From assembly GCA_035296905.1 (NCBI GenBank), contig DATHAA010000062.1:1-64000 (forward strand): a stretch of 64,000 bases of DNA, written 5' to 3'. Origin of the DNA: DATEOR01 sp035296905 (GTDB lineage: Bacteria; Actinomycetota; Thermoleophilia; Gaiellales; Gaiellaceae). Positions 1-7,317 of this stretch are shown piece by piece. The notes below the pieces were generated by a model. That model was given only the letters and a program-made list of their open reading frames with translations. It had not been told where the DNA came from and ran no database searches. The translations under genes and the position numbers were made by a program. Positions within the stretch are counted from its first letter, which is position 1, and every line of letters begins with the position of its first letter.

Positions 1-650
1 TGCTCACGAGCTGGAGCGAGGTGCCCGACCCGAAGTGGCAGGGCGTCTTCGAGATCTGGAAAGGCGGGCTCGGGGTCTGGGGCGGGATCCTCGGCGGCGT
101 GATCGCGGGGGCGATCGTCGTCCGCCGCTCGGGCAACTCCATTTACCGCTTCATGGACGCGGTTGCGCCCGGACTCCTGCTCGCGCAGGCGATCGGCCGT
201 TGGGGCAACTATTTCAACCAGGAGCTCTTCGGCAAGCCCACCGACCTTCCCTGGGGTCTCGAGATCGACGTGCAGAACCGCCCCGAGAAGTACATCGCCG
301 AGCCGACCTTCCATCCGCTCTTCCTCTACGAGTCGATCTGGAACCTGATCGGCGTCGGGTTCCTGCTGCTCGTCGACCGCCGCCTCAAGATCCGCCCTCC
401 GGGCCTCTTCGCCCTTTACGTCGCCTGGTACACCGCGTTTCGGACCTACGAGGAGACGCTGCGCATCGACCCGTCGCACGAGTACTTCGGGTTGCGCCTG
501 AACTTTTACGTGTCGGTCACCCTCTTCGCGCTCGCGGTCGCGGCCTTCGTCTGGTCGCAGCGCCGGACGGAGACCTCGGCGCGCCCGCGACCCACGGCTC
601 CGCCGCAGGGGCCGAAGATGACGGTGCCGAAAGGCCGCGTCCGCCGCTGA
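1..650 (+). CDS. lgt: Prolipoprotein diacylglyceryl transferase Lgt (5' end outside window)
   Basis: Transfers the diacylglyceryl group of phosphatidylglycerol to the lipobox cysteine of prolipoproteins at the cytoplasmic membrane. The open frame enters from the window edge, so only about the last 215 residues are present; the family is usually 260-300. The Lgt signature GRWGNYFNQELFG (near nt 197-235) is clear and is followed by a WGLEI stretch, a YESIWN segment and several hydrophobic helices. The C-terminal 30 or so residues are Arg/Pro-rich and probably cytosolic. Likely substrates in this window are the lipobox proteins at 12098 and 59407. scpA starts 16 nt downstream behind its own putative promoter. 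Confidence 0.95.
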   Translation, partial: LTSWSEVPDPKWQGVFEIWKGGLGVWGGILGGVIAGAIVVRRSGNSIYRFMDAVAPGLLLAQAIGRWGNYFNQELFGKPTDLPWGLEIDVQNRPEKYIAEPTFHPLFLYESIWNLIGVGFLLLVDRRLKIRPPGLFALYVAWYTAFRTYEETLRIDPSHEYFGLRLNFYVSVTLFALAVAAFVWSQRRTETSARPRPTAPPQGPKMTVPKGRVRR

Positions 651-653
651 AAA

Positions 654-659
654 TACGAT
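654..659 (+). promoter_or_regulatory. -10 element (TACGAT) of scpA, near-leaderless
   Basis: TACGAT lies 7 nt before the scpA GTG. Transcription would start at or next to the start codon, so the mRNA would be essentially leaderless. No convincing -35 is visible. Confidence 0.5.
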
Positions 660-666
660 TGGCCCC

Positions 667-1377
667 GTGACCGCCGTCGCAGAGCTTCCGCTCGACCTGG
701 ACGCCTTCGAGGGGCCGTTCGACCTCCTGCTCACGCTCGTCCTCAAGGAAGAGCTCGAGCTCGCGGACGTCGAGATCGTCGAGATCGTCCTCACGTTCCT
801 GGAGGAGCGCGGCGAGGATCTCGAGGTGGACGGGGAGTTCCTCGTCCTGGTCGCCTCGCTCCTAGAGCTGAAAGCGCGCGGGCTCTTCCCGGAGGAGGAG
901 GTGCCCTTCGAGGATCTCGACCCCGACGGCGCTGCCGGCGAGCTCGCCGAGCTCCTTGCCCAGTACCGTCGCTTCCGCGCCGCCGCGGGGTGGCTCGAGC
1001 ACAAGCTCGACTCCGAGTCCGACCGTTTCTTCCGCCTCGGCCCGGCGCCGCTTGCGCCCGTGCCCGAGCGTCCGCTCGCACCCCAGCAGCCGGAGTCGCT
1101 GGCGTCCGCATTGCGCGCACTCGCCGCGGAGCCGCCAACACCGTCGCTCCGCCACATCACGCTCACCTTTCCGCCGGTCTCGCTCTTTCTCGAGCGCTTC
1201 CGCGCGGTGCTTCGTCGCCGCGGCCGCTTCGTCTTCGACAAGGAGGTCGAGACGCTCACGCGGGTCGAGCAGGCCGTCGCCTTCCTCGCCCTGCTCGAGC
1301 TGCGCAAGGCAGGCGAGATCGCCATCGGGCAAGCTGCCCCTTTCGAGGAGATCACGGTATGGAACAGCGCGGCCTGA
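667..1377 (+). CDS. scpA: Segregation and condensation protein A
   Basis: Kleisin subunit of the SMC-ScpA-ScpB condensin that bridges the SMC heads and drives chromosome segregation. The 236-residue protein has the typical ScpA start (FEGPFDLLLTLV near residue 15), an acidic helical N-terminal domain, a variable linker and a C-terminal winged helix (FLALLELRKAGEI). GTG at 667 is the only start that keeps the conserved N-terminus. scpB overlaps the 3' end by 19 nt, so the two are translated together. The SMC partner is not adjacent; a short SMC lies at 37288. Confidence 0.95.
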   Translation: MTAVAELPLDLDAFEGPFDLLLTLVLKEELELADVEIVEIVLTFLEERGEDLEVDGEFLVLVASLLELKARGLFPEEEVPFEDLDPDGAAGELAELLAQYRRFRAAAGWLEHKLDSESDRFFRLGPAPLAPVPERPLAPQQPESLASALRALAAEPPTPSLRHITLTFPPVSLFLERFRAVLRRRGRFVFDKEVETLTRVEQAVAFLALLELRKAGEIAIGQAAPFEEITVWNSAA

Positions 1378-1958
1378 GACTCATCGACAACCCGGTAGAC
1401 CGCCTTGCGCGCACCATCGAGGCGCTGCTCGTAATCGCGCCCGCAGCGCTTTCCGTCGAGGAGCTCGCGGCCGCCACCGAGGACGAGACGGAACGCGTGG
1501 AGACGGCTCTCGGTCTTCTGGCCTCGCGTTACCGCGAGGGCCGGAGCGGAATCGTCCTCGAGCAGGTCGCCGGCGGGTACGCCTTCCGGGCGGCGAGGGA
1601 GGCCGCTGCGGCGTGCGCCCGGCTCGTCGAGCGACCGGTGCAACGCGGCCTCTCGCAGGCCGCGCTCGAGACGCTCGCGATCGTCGCCTATCTCGGCCCG
1701 GTCTCGCGCCCGGAGATCGCCCGGATCCGAGGGGTGGCGGCCGATTCTGCCGTTGCCGGCCTCCTGGAGCGAGGGCTGATCGCCGAGGCTGGCCGCGACA
1801 AGGAGGGCGGCGCGATCCGCTACGAGACGACGCCGCTATTCGAGCGCGTCTTCGGCCTCGCCGGGCTCTCCGAACTCCCGCGCCTCGACGACCTCGCCGA
1901 GGACGACGAGGGTCTTCGCCGGCGCCTCGAAGAAGTCGCCGGAAGCCGGGGCGCCTAG
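1359..1958 (+). CDS. scpB: Segregation and condensation protein B
   Basis: Partner of ScpA in the SMC complex, binding the kleisin as a dimer of tandem winged-helix proteins. I chose ATG 1359 (199 residues) because GAGGAG at 1345-1350 sits 8 nt before it and the product begins at normal ScpB homology. The frame is open far upstream but only as a shadow of scpA. The stretch LSQAALETLAIVAYLGPVSR is the family hallmark. It overlaps scpA by 19 nt. A hairpin spans its stop codon. Confidence 0.95.
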   Translation: MEQRGLRLIDNPVDRLARTIEALLVIAPAALSVEELAAATEDETERVETALGLLASRYREGRSGIVLEQVAGGYAFRAAREAAAACARLVERPVQRGLSQAALETLAIVAYLGPVSRPEIARIRGVAADSAVAGLLERGLIAEAGRDKEGGAIRYETTPLFERVFGLAGLSELPRLDDLAEDDEGLRRRLEEVAGSRGA

Positions 1959-1979
1959 TCCGAGTTCATCCCGGCGCCC
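1949..1979 (+). terminator. Hairpin across the scpB stop codon
   Basis: GGGCGCC (1949-1955) can pair with GGCGCCC (1973-1979) around a 17-nt loop holding the TAG stop. No T-tract follows, so it may stabilise the 3' end rather than act as an intrinsic terminator. Confidence 0.3.
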
Positions 1980-2024
1980 AAACCCGCCGTGTAACGGATC
2001 CTCCAAGAAACCGACGCAAGAACC

Positions 2025-2049
2025 GCCAAGTAACAGACTGTTACTTGGC
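2025..2049. repeat. 25-bp perfect palindrome, GTAACAG family copy 1
   Basis: Arms GCCAAGTAACAG and CTGTTACTTGGC pair perfectly (12 bp) around a single A. Copy 2 lies 104 nt downstream and shares the GTAACAG-N-CTGTTAC core. It could be a dispersed repeat, an operator for a dimeric protein, or a bidirectional hairpin between converging genes. Confidence 0.7.
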
Positions 2050-2153
2050 AGTTGGCAACGAGCCCGCGACCTTGAACTCGTGGGCGGTTGCGGGCATCGA
2101 ACGGTCTGGTCGACTCGAACCGAACTGCCGCCAAATGTGTACGAAGGAGCCTT

Positions 2154-2168
2154 GTAACAGTCTGTTAC
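2154..2168. repeat. 15-bp palindrome, GTAACAG family copy 2
   Basis: GTAACAG-T-CTGTTAC, with 7-bp perfect arms and one central base. The core and the following TTG match copy 1, but the outer arms do not pair here. Confidence 0.65.
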
Positions 2169-2203
2169 TTGTGTTTCCGGCGTCGCCCTTTGTTCCCGCC
2201 TGG

Positions 2204-2233
2204 CCCCGCCTCGCCTCGCCCCGCCTCGCCTCG
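2204..2233. repeat. Tandem duplication of a 15-bp unit
   Basis: The unit CCCCGCCTCGCCTCG occurs twice head to tail and is followed by CCGCC. It has an internal GCCTC periodicity and lies just beyond the GYD stop codon. Confidence 0.7.
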
Positions 2234-2237
2234 CCGC

Positions 2238-2528
2238 CTAGCTCCCTCTGACGATCGCTTCAGCCTCTTCGCGCGTGAAGGCGCGGAGGGTCTCGGTGCG
2301 GACTGTTCCGTGGCGGGCCAGCTCGAGGACGATGCCGTAGGCGGTCTCGTCGTTCGGCGCCTCGAAGATCTCGACGACGTCGTAGCGGCCGAGGGTCACA
2401 TACACGTCGATCAGCTTCCCGCCGCGCTCCTTGATCACGGCGTCGCTCTCCTCGACCCGGTCGCGCCAGGCGGGCAGGCCGCCAATGCCCTGCGACGTCC
2501 AGTGCATGAGCGAGATGTAGACGGGCAC
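2238..2528 (-). CDS. GYD domain protein of unknown function
   Basis: A 96-residue protein of the GYD family, small soluble alpha/beta proteins of unproven role. The family hallmark is near residues 43-55 (YVTLGRYDVVEIF), after an N-terminal strand MPVYISLMHWT. GTG 2528 is preceded at 6 nt by CATTAT, so it may be leaderless. It diverges from rluB, whose start is only 19 nt away, and both seem to use the same AT-rich hexamer. No pathway can be assigned from the neighbourhood. Confidence 0.8.
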   Translation of the reverse strand: MPVYISLMHWTSQGIGGLPAWRDRVEESDAVIKERGGKLIDVYVTLGRYDVVEIFEAPNDETAYGIVLELARHGTVRTETLRAFTREEAEAIVRGS

Positions 2529-2533
2529 GGCGG

Positions 2534-2540
2534 GATAATG
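2534..2540. promoter_or_regulatory. Shared bidirectional -10 for the GYD gene and rluB
   Basis: The only AT-rich stretch in the 19-nt divergent gap is GATAATG. It reads GATAAT toward rluB (8 nt before GTG 2548) and CATTAT toward the GYD gene (6 nt before GTG 2528). Confidence 0.5.
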
Positions 2541-2547
2541 ACCGCTC

Positions 2548-3240
2548 GTGCGCCTGAACGCCTACCTCGCCCGGGCGGGCATCGCATCGCGTCGCGGCGC
2601 GGAGGAGCTGATCCGTGCAGGACGCGTGACCGTGAACGGGGAGGTGGCAGGCCTGGCGACGTTCGTCGAGGGTGCAGACCTCGTCGAGGTCGACGGTGCG
2701 GAAATCGCACCGGAGCCGCTCACCTACGTCCTCCTGAACAAGCCCGCGGGCGTAGTCACCACTGCCCGCGACCCCCACGGACGGCCGACGGTCGTCGGAC
2801 TCGTCGGGCACGAGCGGCGCGTCGTGCCGATCGGGCGGCTCGACGCAGATACCACCGGCGTGCTCCTCCTCACGAACGACGGGCCGCTCGCCCATCGGCT
2901 CATGCACCCACGTTACGAGGTGGACAAAGTCTACGAGGCAGAAGTCGAGGGTGAGCCCGGCGACGAGGCCCTTGCGCGGCTCACCAAAGGAGTCGAGCTT
3001 GACGACGGCACCACCGCGCCCGCGAAGGTCAAGCGCTTGGAGCCGTCCCGGCTCGAGCTGACCCTCCACGAGGGCCGAAAGCATCAGGTCAAGCGGATGC
3101 TGGCCGCGGTCGGACACCCTGTGACCCGGCTCCATCGCAGCTCGTACGCGGGTCTCGAGGCTGATGGCCTCGAGCCGGGCGAATGGCGCGAGCTCAGCGC
3201 CGACGAGGTTGCGCGCCTACGTGCCCCAGGGGGTCCATAG
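2548..3240 (+). CDS. rluB: 23S rRNA pseudouridine synthase, RluB/RsuA family
   Basis: Converts a specific uridine of large-subunit rRNA to pseudouridine. The 230-residue protein has an N-terminal S4 RNA-binding domain (residues 1-60, MRLNAYLARAGIASRRG), then the RsuA-type catalytic domain with GRLDADTTG; Asp99 is the expected catalytic residue. The later motif EGRKHQVKRML is also typical. GTG 2548 begins right at the S4 homology. It converges with the RDD gene and overlaps its 3' end by 24 bp. RluB rather than RsuA is likely, as this is the usual actinobacterial copy, but the target uridine cannot be read from sequence. Confidence 0.9.
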   Translation: MRLNAYLARAGIASRRGAEELIRAGRVTVNGEVAGLATFVEGADLVEVDGAEIAPEPLTYVLLNKPAGVVTTARDPHGRPTVVGLVGHERRVVPIGRLDADTTGVLLLTNDGPLAHRLMHPRYEVDKVYEAEVEGEPGDEALARLTKGVELDDGTTAPAKVKRLEPSRLELTLHEGRKHQVKRMLAAVGHPVTRLHRSSYAGLEADGLEPGEWRELSADEVARLRAPGGP

Positions 3241-3849
3241 CCGCTCCGGCATCGAGGACGGGATCATGTCCTCGATTACCGCGAGCCCGCAGAGCCGGTC
3301 CCAGAGCCCGCGCCCGGCCGAGTCACCGAGCTGCCAAAGGTGACCGAAGAACGCGATCGAGGCGATCGCGATCGAAACGGCGCGCGACACCTCGTGGAAG
3401 GTGGAAAGTGGCGTGTCGTAGGTGCCTAGGACGTACGTGTAGGCAGTGAACGACGCGAGGAAGAACATGACGGCGAGCACGCCTCGGCCTGCGGCGCGCG
3501 CGAGTGCCGGGCTCCGGCCGGTCCCCGCCCCGACGACGTGGATATCCGCGGCGCGCATCCCGAGCGTGTGCCCGGTCGAGACGAAGAAGGCGAAGTAGCC
3601 CGCGACGATCGCGAGCCCGGCGGCCTGCGTGAGGAAGAAGATCGTCCAGAAGGTGATTCCCCCGATCTCGTCCGCGGTCGCCTGGATGACGCCGAGCGGG
3701 ATCTGCGCGATCAGGAAGAAGACCGTGACGATCGTCCAGTCCACGAGCCCCGCGACGATCCGGCGGGTCAGCGGGGCGGCGGTCGCGCGGTAGCTCCCGT
3801 CGGGCGGGCGGTACTCCGGGAGCGGGCGCTTACGGCGGAACGAAGCCAA
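3217..3849 (-). CDS. RDD family membrane protein
   Basis: Integral membrane protein of the RDD family, whose members are poorly understood and in some cases act as ion antiporters. The core starts with PLTRRIVAGLVDWTIV, where the family's R-x-x-x-x-x-x-D pattern is visible, and has four or so hydrophobic segments. A motif GHTLGMRAADIHVV follows the second helix. I prefer TTG 3849 (210 residues, 20-bp overlap with trpS upstream); ATG 3915 would add 22 residues lying wholly inside the end of trpS. It follows trpS on the same strand and is probably co-transcribed with it. Confidence 0.8.
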   Translation of the reverse strand: MASFRRKRPLPEYRPPDGSYRATAAPLTRRIVAGLVDWTIVTVFFLIAQIPLGVIQATADEIGGITFWTIFFLTQAAGLAIVAGYFAFFVSTGHTLGMRAADIHVVGAGTGRSPALARAAGRGVLAVMFFLASFTAYTYVLGTYDTPLSTFHEVSRAVSIAIASIAFFGHLWQLGDSAGRGLWDRLCGLAVIEDMIPSSMPERLWTPWGT

Positions 3850-4810
3850 CGCGCTCGTAGGCCTGGGCGAGTGTTTCGGCGGCGATTGCATGCGCCTTGT
3901 CAGCGCCGCGGGCAAGGATCTGGTGCAGCTCGCCGGGATTGCCGCGGAGATCCGCGTAGCGGAGCCGAATCGGGTCGAAGAGCGCGACGACGGCTTCGCC
4001 GACGTCCTCCTTGAACTTGCCGTAGCCGGCTCCGTCGTAGCGTGCCTCGATTGCCTCGGGCTTCTCGCCGGTCGCCACCGCCATGATCTCGATGAGGTTT
4101 GTGACGCCGGGCTTGTCCTCGCTGCGGACGACGTCGCGGCCCGAGTCGGTGACCGCCGAGCGGAGCTTGCGCCTGATCACGTCCGGCGGGTCGAGGACTC
4201 GTACGAGGCCGAGGTCGCCGCTGAACGTGGTCGACATGCGGCTCGCCGGCTCCTGGAGGTCCATGATCTTCGCCCCGACCTCGCCGTAGGTCCCTTCGGG
4301 GACGACGAAGGTCTCGCCGAAGCGCTGGTTGAACCGCTGCGCGAGGTCGCGCGCAAGCTCGAGGTGCTGGCGCTGGTCTTCTCCCACCGGGACGACATCG
4401 GCCTGGTAGAGCAGGATGTCCGCGGCCTGCAGGACCGGGTACGTCATGAGGCCGACGCTGAAGTTCTCGCTCTTCGCCGACTTCTCGCGGAACTGCGGCA
4501 TGCGGCGCGCCTCGCCGTACGGCGTCATGCACTCCAGCACCCACGCGAGGCGCGGATGCTCGGGCACGTGACTCTGCACGAAGAGCGTGCAGATGTCCGG
4601 GTCGAGGCCGCAGGCGATAAGCAGCGCAGCCAGGTCGAGCGTCGACTCGCGCAGCGCGTCGGGCTCCTGCGGGACCGTGATCGCGTGCAGGTCGACGATG
4701 GGGTGGAAAGCATCCATCTCGTACTGCTCGGCCACCCAGCGGCGAATCGCGCCGACGAAGTTGCCGAGGTGCTTCTCGCCCGTCGGCTGAATTCCGGAAA
4801 GGACGCGCAT
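3830..4810 (-). CDS. trpS: Tryptophanyl-tRNA synthetase
   Basis: Charges tRNA-Trp with tryptophan (class Ic aminoacyl-tRNA synthetase). The 326-residue length is normal. The HIGH-type signature appears as PTGEKHLGN (residues 9-17), GEDQRQHLEL at 143-152, and the KMSKS loop as RMSTT at 191-195, a variant form also known in actinobacterial TrpS. ATG 4810 is backed by GATAAT 10 nt upstream. It is divergent from the DAHP synthase gene, which suits an aromatic amino acid locus. No T-box or attenuator fits in the 37-nt gap. Confidence 0.96.
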   Translation of the reverse strand: MRVLSGIQPTGEKHLGNFVGAIRRWVAEQYEMDAFHPIVDLHAITVPQEPDALRESTLDLAALLIACGLDPDICTLFVQSHVPEHPRLAWVLECMTPYGEARRMPQFREKSAKSENFSVGLMTYPVLQAADILLYQADVVPVGEDQRQHLELARDLAQRFNQRFGETFVVPEGTYGEVGAKIMDLQEPASRMSTTFSGDLGLVRVLDPPDVIRRKLRSAVTDSGRDVVRSEDKPGVTNLIEIMAVATGEKPEAIEARYDGAGYGKFKEDVGEAVVALFDPIRLRYADLRGNPGELHQILARGADKAHAIAAETLAQAYERVGFVPP

Positions 4811-4838
4811 TTGGAGCTTGATTATCGCGAACTACACT
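4811..4838 (+). promoter_or_regulatory. Promoter of the aromatic operon (TTGGAG-16 nt-TACACT)
   Basis: TTGGAG at 4811-4816 and TACACT at 4833-4838 are 16 nt apart. TACACT is 9 nt before ATG 4848, which argues against starting the protein at the upstream TTG 4818, since that would place the -10 inside the coding sequence. Confidence 0.5.
4821..4826 (-). promoter_or_regulatory. -10 element (GATAAT) of trpS
   Basis: On the minus strand GATAAT lies 10 nt before the trpS ATG, giving a leader of at most a few bases. Confidence 0.45.
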
Positions 4839-4847
4839 GACGAGCAA

Positions 4848-6215
4848 ATGGCTGTCACCGGTTCTGTCTGGTCGCCGTCGTCCTGGCGGTCGTATCCCGC
4901 GCTCCACCAGCCCGAGTGGCCGAACGAGGAGCGGGCGGAGGCCGTGCGCGAAAAACTCGCGACCGTGCCGCCTCTCGTCTTCGCCGGTGAGGCGCGCCAG
5001 CTTCGTGCGGCGCTCGCCGACGTGGCCGCCGGCAAAGCGTTCCTTCTCCAGGCGGGCGACTGCGCCGAGTCGTTCAACGACATCTCGGCGATCCACATCC
5101 GCGAGAAGCTGAAGATCCTCCTGCAGATGGCCGCCGTGCTCACGTACGGCGCCACGCTGCCGGTCGTGAAGGTCGGGCGGATCGCGGGGCAGTACGCAAA
5201 GGCGCGGACCTCGCCGACCGAGCCCGCCGGGGATGGAGAGATTCCCTCTTTCCGGGGCCACATGATTCACGACGACGCGCCGACGGAGGAGGCTCGTACC
5301 CCGGATCCGGAGCGCATGGCCGCGGCCTACTACCACGCGACGTCGACGCTCAACCTCGTTCGCGCGTTCACGAAGGGCGGCTTCGCAGACCTCCTCAGGG
5401 TGCACGAGTGGAACCAGGAGTTCGTCGCCTCGTCCGTCGAGGGCCGCCGGTACGAGCGGCTCGCCGCCGAGATCGAGCGCGCCCTTCTCTTCATGGCCGC
5501 GTGCGGAATCGACGTCGTCGCCGAGCAGAAGCTCCACCAGGTGGACGTCTGGACGAGCCACGAAGGGCTCGTGCTCGACTACGAGGAAGCGCTCACGCGC
5601 CGCGACTCGACCACGGGCGACTGGTACGACTGCTCCGCGCACATGCTCTGGATCGGGGAGCGAACGCGGAAGCTCGACGGCGCCCACATCGAGTTCTTCT
5701 CCGGCGTGCACAACCCGCTCGGCGTGAAGGTCGGGCCCACGACGACCGCCGAGGAGCTGATCGAGATCTGCGAACGGCTCAACCCGGCGCGGATGCCCGG
5801 CCGGCTGACCCTGGTCTCGCGCATGGGGGCGGAGCACGTCTTCGAGCTTCTCCCGCCGCTCCTTCGCGCCGTGCGGGAGGCCGACCATTCCGTCGTGTGG
5901 GCATGCGACCCCATGCATGCGAACGTGTTCAAGACGGATTCCGGCGTGAAGACGCGCCGCTTCGACGCGATCATGGCCGAGATCGAGGGTTTCTTCGCGG
6001 CGTGTCGCGCCGAGCGGGTCTGGCCGGGCGGCGTACACCTGGAGTTCACGGGCGAGGACGTGACCGAGTGCCTCGGCGGCTCTGAAGCCGTCCTTGAGGA
6101 GCAGCTCTCCTCTCGGTATATGTCGCTCTGCGATCCGCGGCTCAACGCGCGCCAGTCACTCGATCTCGCTTTCCGCCTCGCCGAGCTCATGCGCACGCCC
6201 GAGCTCGACACGTAG
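4848..6215 (+). CDS. aroG: Class II 3-deoxy-D-arabino-heptulosonate 7-phosphate synthase
   Basis: First step of the shikimate pathway: condenses phosphoenolpyruvate with erythrose 4-phosphate. The 455-residue protein is the plant/mycobacterial class II type, shown by WSPSSWRSYPALHQPEWP at the N-terminus, LLQAGDCAESF, VGRIAGQYAKAR, CDPMHANVFKT near residue 360 and HLEFTGEDVTECLGG near the end. Class II enzymes carry a divalent metal and are often feedback-inhibited through N-terminal and inserted helices. I chose ATG 4848 over TTG 4818 because a -10 sits between them. The stop overlaps the tyrA GTG by one base, so it heads a tightly coupled aromatic operon. Confidence 0.95.
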   Translation: MAVTGSVWSPSSWRSYPALHQPEWPNEERAEAVREKLATVPPLVFAGEARQLRAALADVAAGKAFLLQAGDCAESFNDISAIHIREKLKILLQMAAVLTYGATLPVVKVGRIAGQYAKARTSPTEPAGDGEIPSFRGHMIHDDAPTEEARTPDPERMAAAYYHATSTLNLVRAFTKGGFADLLRVHEWNQEFVASSVEGRRYERLAAEIERALLFMAACGIDVVAEQKLHQVDVWTSHEGLVLDYEEALTRRDSTTGDWYDCSAHMLWIGERTRKLDGAHIEFFSGVHNPLGVKVGPTTTAEELIEICERLNPARMPGRLTLVSRMGAEHVFELLPPLLRAVREADHSVVWACDPMHANVFKTDSGVKTRRFDAIMAEIEGFFAACRAERVWPGGVHLEFTGEDVTECLGGSEAVLEEQLSSRYMSLCDPRLNARQSLDLAFRLAELMRTPELDT

Positions 6216-7315
6216 TGCCGCCGGAGCGGCTTACTTTGGTCGGCACGGGGCTGATCGGGGCCTCCGTCGGCCTGGCCGCGAAGCGCGTAGGCGTTTCCGA
6301 GGTCGTGGGCTGGGATGCGGACGAGGATTCACTCCGCGTCGCGGCCGAGCGCGGCGCCGTCGATTCCGCGGCGGGCTCGCTTGCCGACGCGGTGGAGAGC
6401 GCCGATCTCGCTCTCGTGGCGACGCCGGTGGCCTCCCTGCAGGAGACCGTCCAGGCCGTGCTCGGAGCCGGGTCGGAGACGACCGTCTCGGACGTCGGCT
6501 CGACGAAGAGCGGCCTCACCGAGCGGGTGGCCGAACGCGCGCGGTTCATCGGCGGCCATCCGGTCTGCGGCTCGGAGGCGCGCGGGCCCGAGCACGCGAA
6601 CGCGGAGCTCTTCGAGGGCGCGACCTGGTTCCTCACGCCCGTCGCCGAGACGGAGCCCGAGCGCTACAGGCTCCTGCACGGCTTCGTCGCCTCGCTCGGA
6701 GCGATTCCGGTGGCGATCGACCCTGCCGCGCACGACCGGCTCATGGCGGTCACGAGCCATCTGCCCCACGCCCTCGCGAACCTCATCCTCAACCACGCGG
6801 GGTCGGTGCGCGTGCACGGGCATGAGCCGCTCGCGACGGCCGGCGGCTCGCTTCGCGACATGACGCGCGTCGCCGGCGCGAACCCGCGCATCTGGATCGA
6901 CATCTTCCTCGACAACGCGGAGGAGCTGCGGGCGTCGCTCGCGGAGCATCGCCGCCGCGTCGAGGATCTCGAGCGCGCTCTCGGGGCGGGCGACGCTGGG
7001 TGGCTCGCACGCTGGATCGGCGAGGCTGCCGTGAACCGGCGCACGCTTCTGGACGAGGCCTACCACGACGCCGGTGCGCTCCAACGCGTGCGCGTGCACG
7101 TGCCGGACCGGCCCGGCGTCCTCTCGGGAATCACGCAGGCGCTCGGCGCCGAGCAGATCAACATCGAGGACTTCGAGCTCCAGCACATGTCGCCCGAGCG
7201 CGGCGGGACTCTTTCGGTGCTGGTCTCCGGCGAGGAGGAGGCGCGGCGCGCGGCTGCGCTCCTCGAGGCGCAGGGCTATTCCGTGATCGTGTCGCCGGCC
7301 TTCGAGGACGAGTAG
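6215..7315 (+). CDS. tyrA: Prephenate dehydrogenase with C-terminal ACT domain
   Basis: NAD-dependent oxidative decarboxylation of prephenate to 4-hydroxyphenylpyruvate in tyrosine synthesis (arogenate use cannot be excluded). The Rossmann motif GTGLIGASVG is at residues 10-19 and GGHPVCGSEARGPEHA marks the TyrA active-site region. The last 70 residues, from VRVHVPDRPGVLSGITQALG, form an ACT domain and suggest amino acid feedback. GTG 6215 overlaps the preceding TAG. aroA follows after 2 nt. Confidence 0.93.
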   Translation: MPPERLTLVGTGLIGASVGLAAKRVGVSEVVGWDADEDSLRVAAERGAVDSAAGSLADAVESADLALVATPVASLQETVQAVLGAGSETTVSDVGSTKSGLTERVAERARFIGGHPVCGSEARGPEHANAELFEGATWFLTPVAETEPERYRLLHGFVASLGAIPVAIDPAAHDRLMAVTSHLPHALANLILNHAGSVRVHGHEPLATAGGSLRDMTRVAGANPRIWIDIFLDNAEELRASLAEHRRRVEDLERALGAGDAGWLARWIGEAAVNRRTLLDEAYHDAGALQRVRVHVPDRPGVLSGITQALGAEQINIEDFELQHMSPERGGTLSVLVSGEEEARRAAALLEAQGYSVIVSPAFEDE

Positions 7316-7317
7316 GC

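Larger units (their letters stand above)
1959..2237. other. Non-coding gap between scpB and the GYD gene
   Basis: About 280 nt without a credible gene. It contains two palindromes built on GTAACAG/CTGTTAC (2025-2049 and 2154-2168) and a perfect 15-bp tandem duplication (2204-2233). Frames crossing it are Arg/Pro/Ser-rich shadow frames with no recognisable family. The two flanking genes converge on it. Confidence 0.6.

Noticed and set aside
2060..2125. T-arm-like GGTTCGAGTC on the minus strand in the scpB-GYD gap, possible tRNA remnant
   Set aside because: Flanking stem bases do not pair and no anticodon or acceptor stem can be built.
4818..4847. TTG 4818 as start of the DAHP synthase
   Set aside because: It would place the TACACT -10 inside the coding region and add 10 non-conserved residues.
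3900..6038. 712-codon open frame on the minus strand opposite DAHP synthase and part of trpS
   Set aside because: High-GC antisense shadow. The plus strand holds an unmistakable class II DAHP synthase and the shadow has no recognisable domain.
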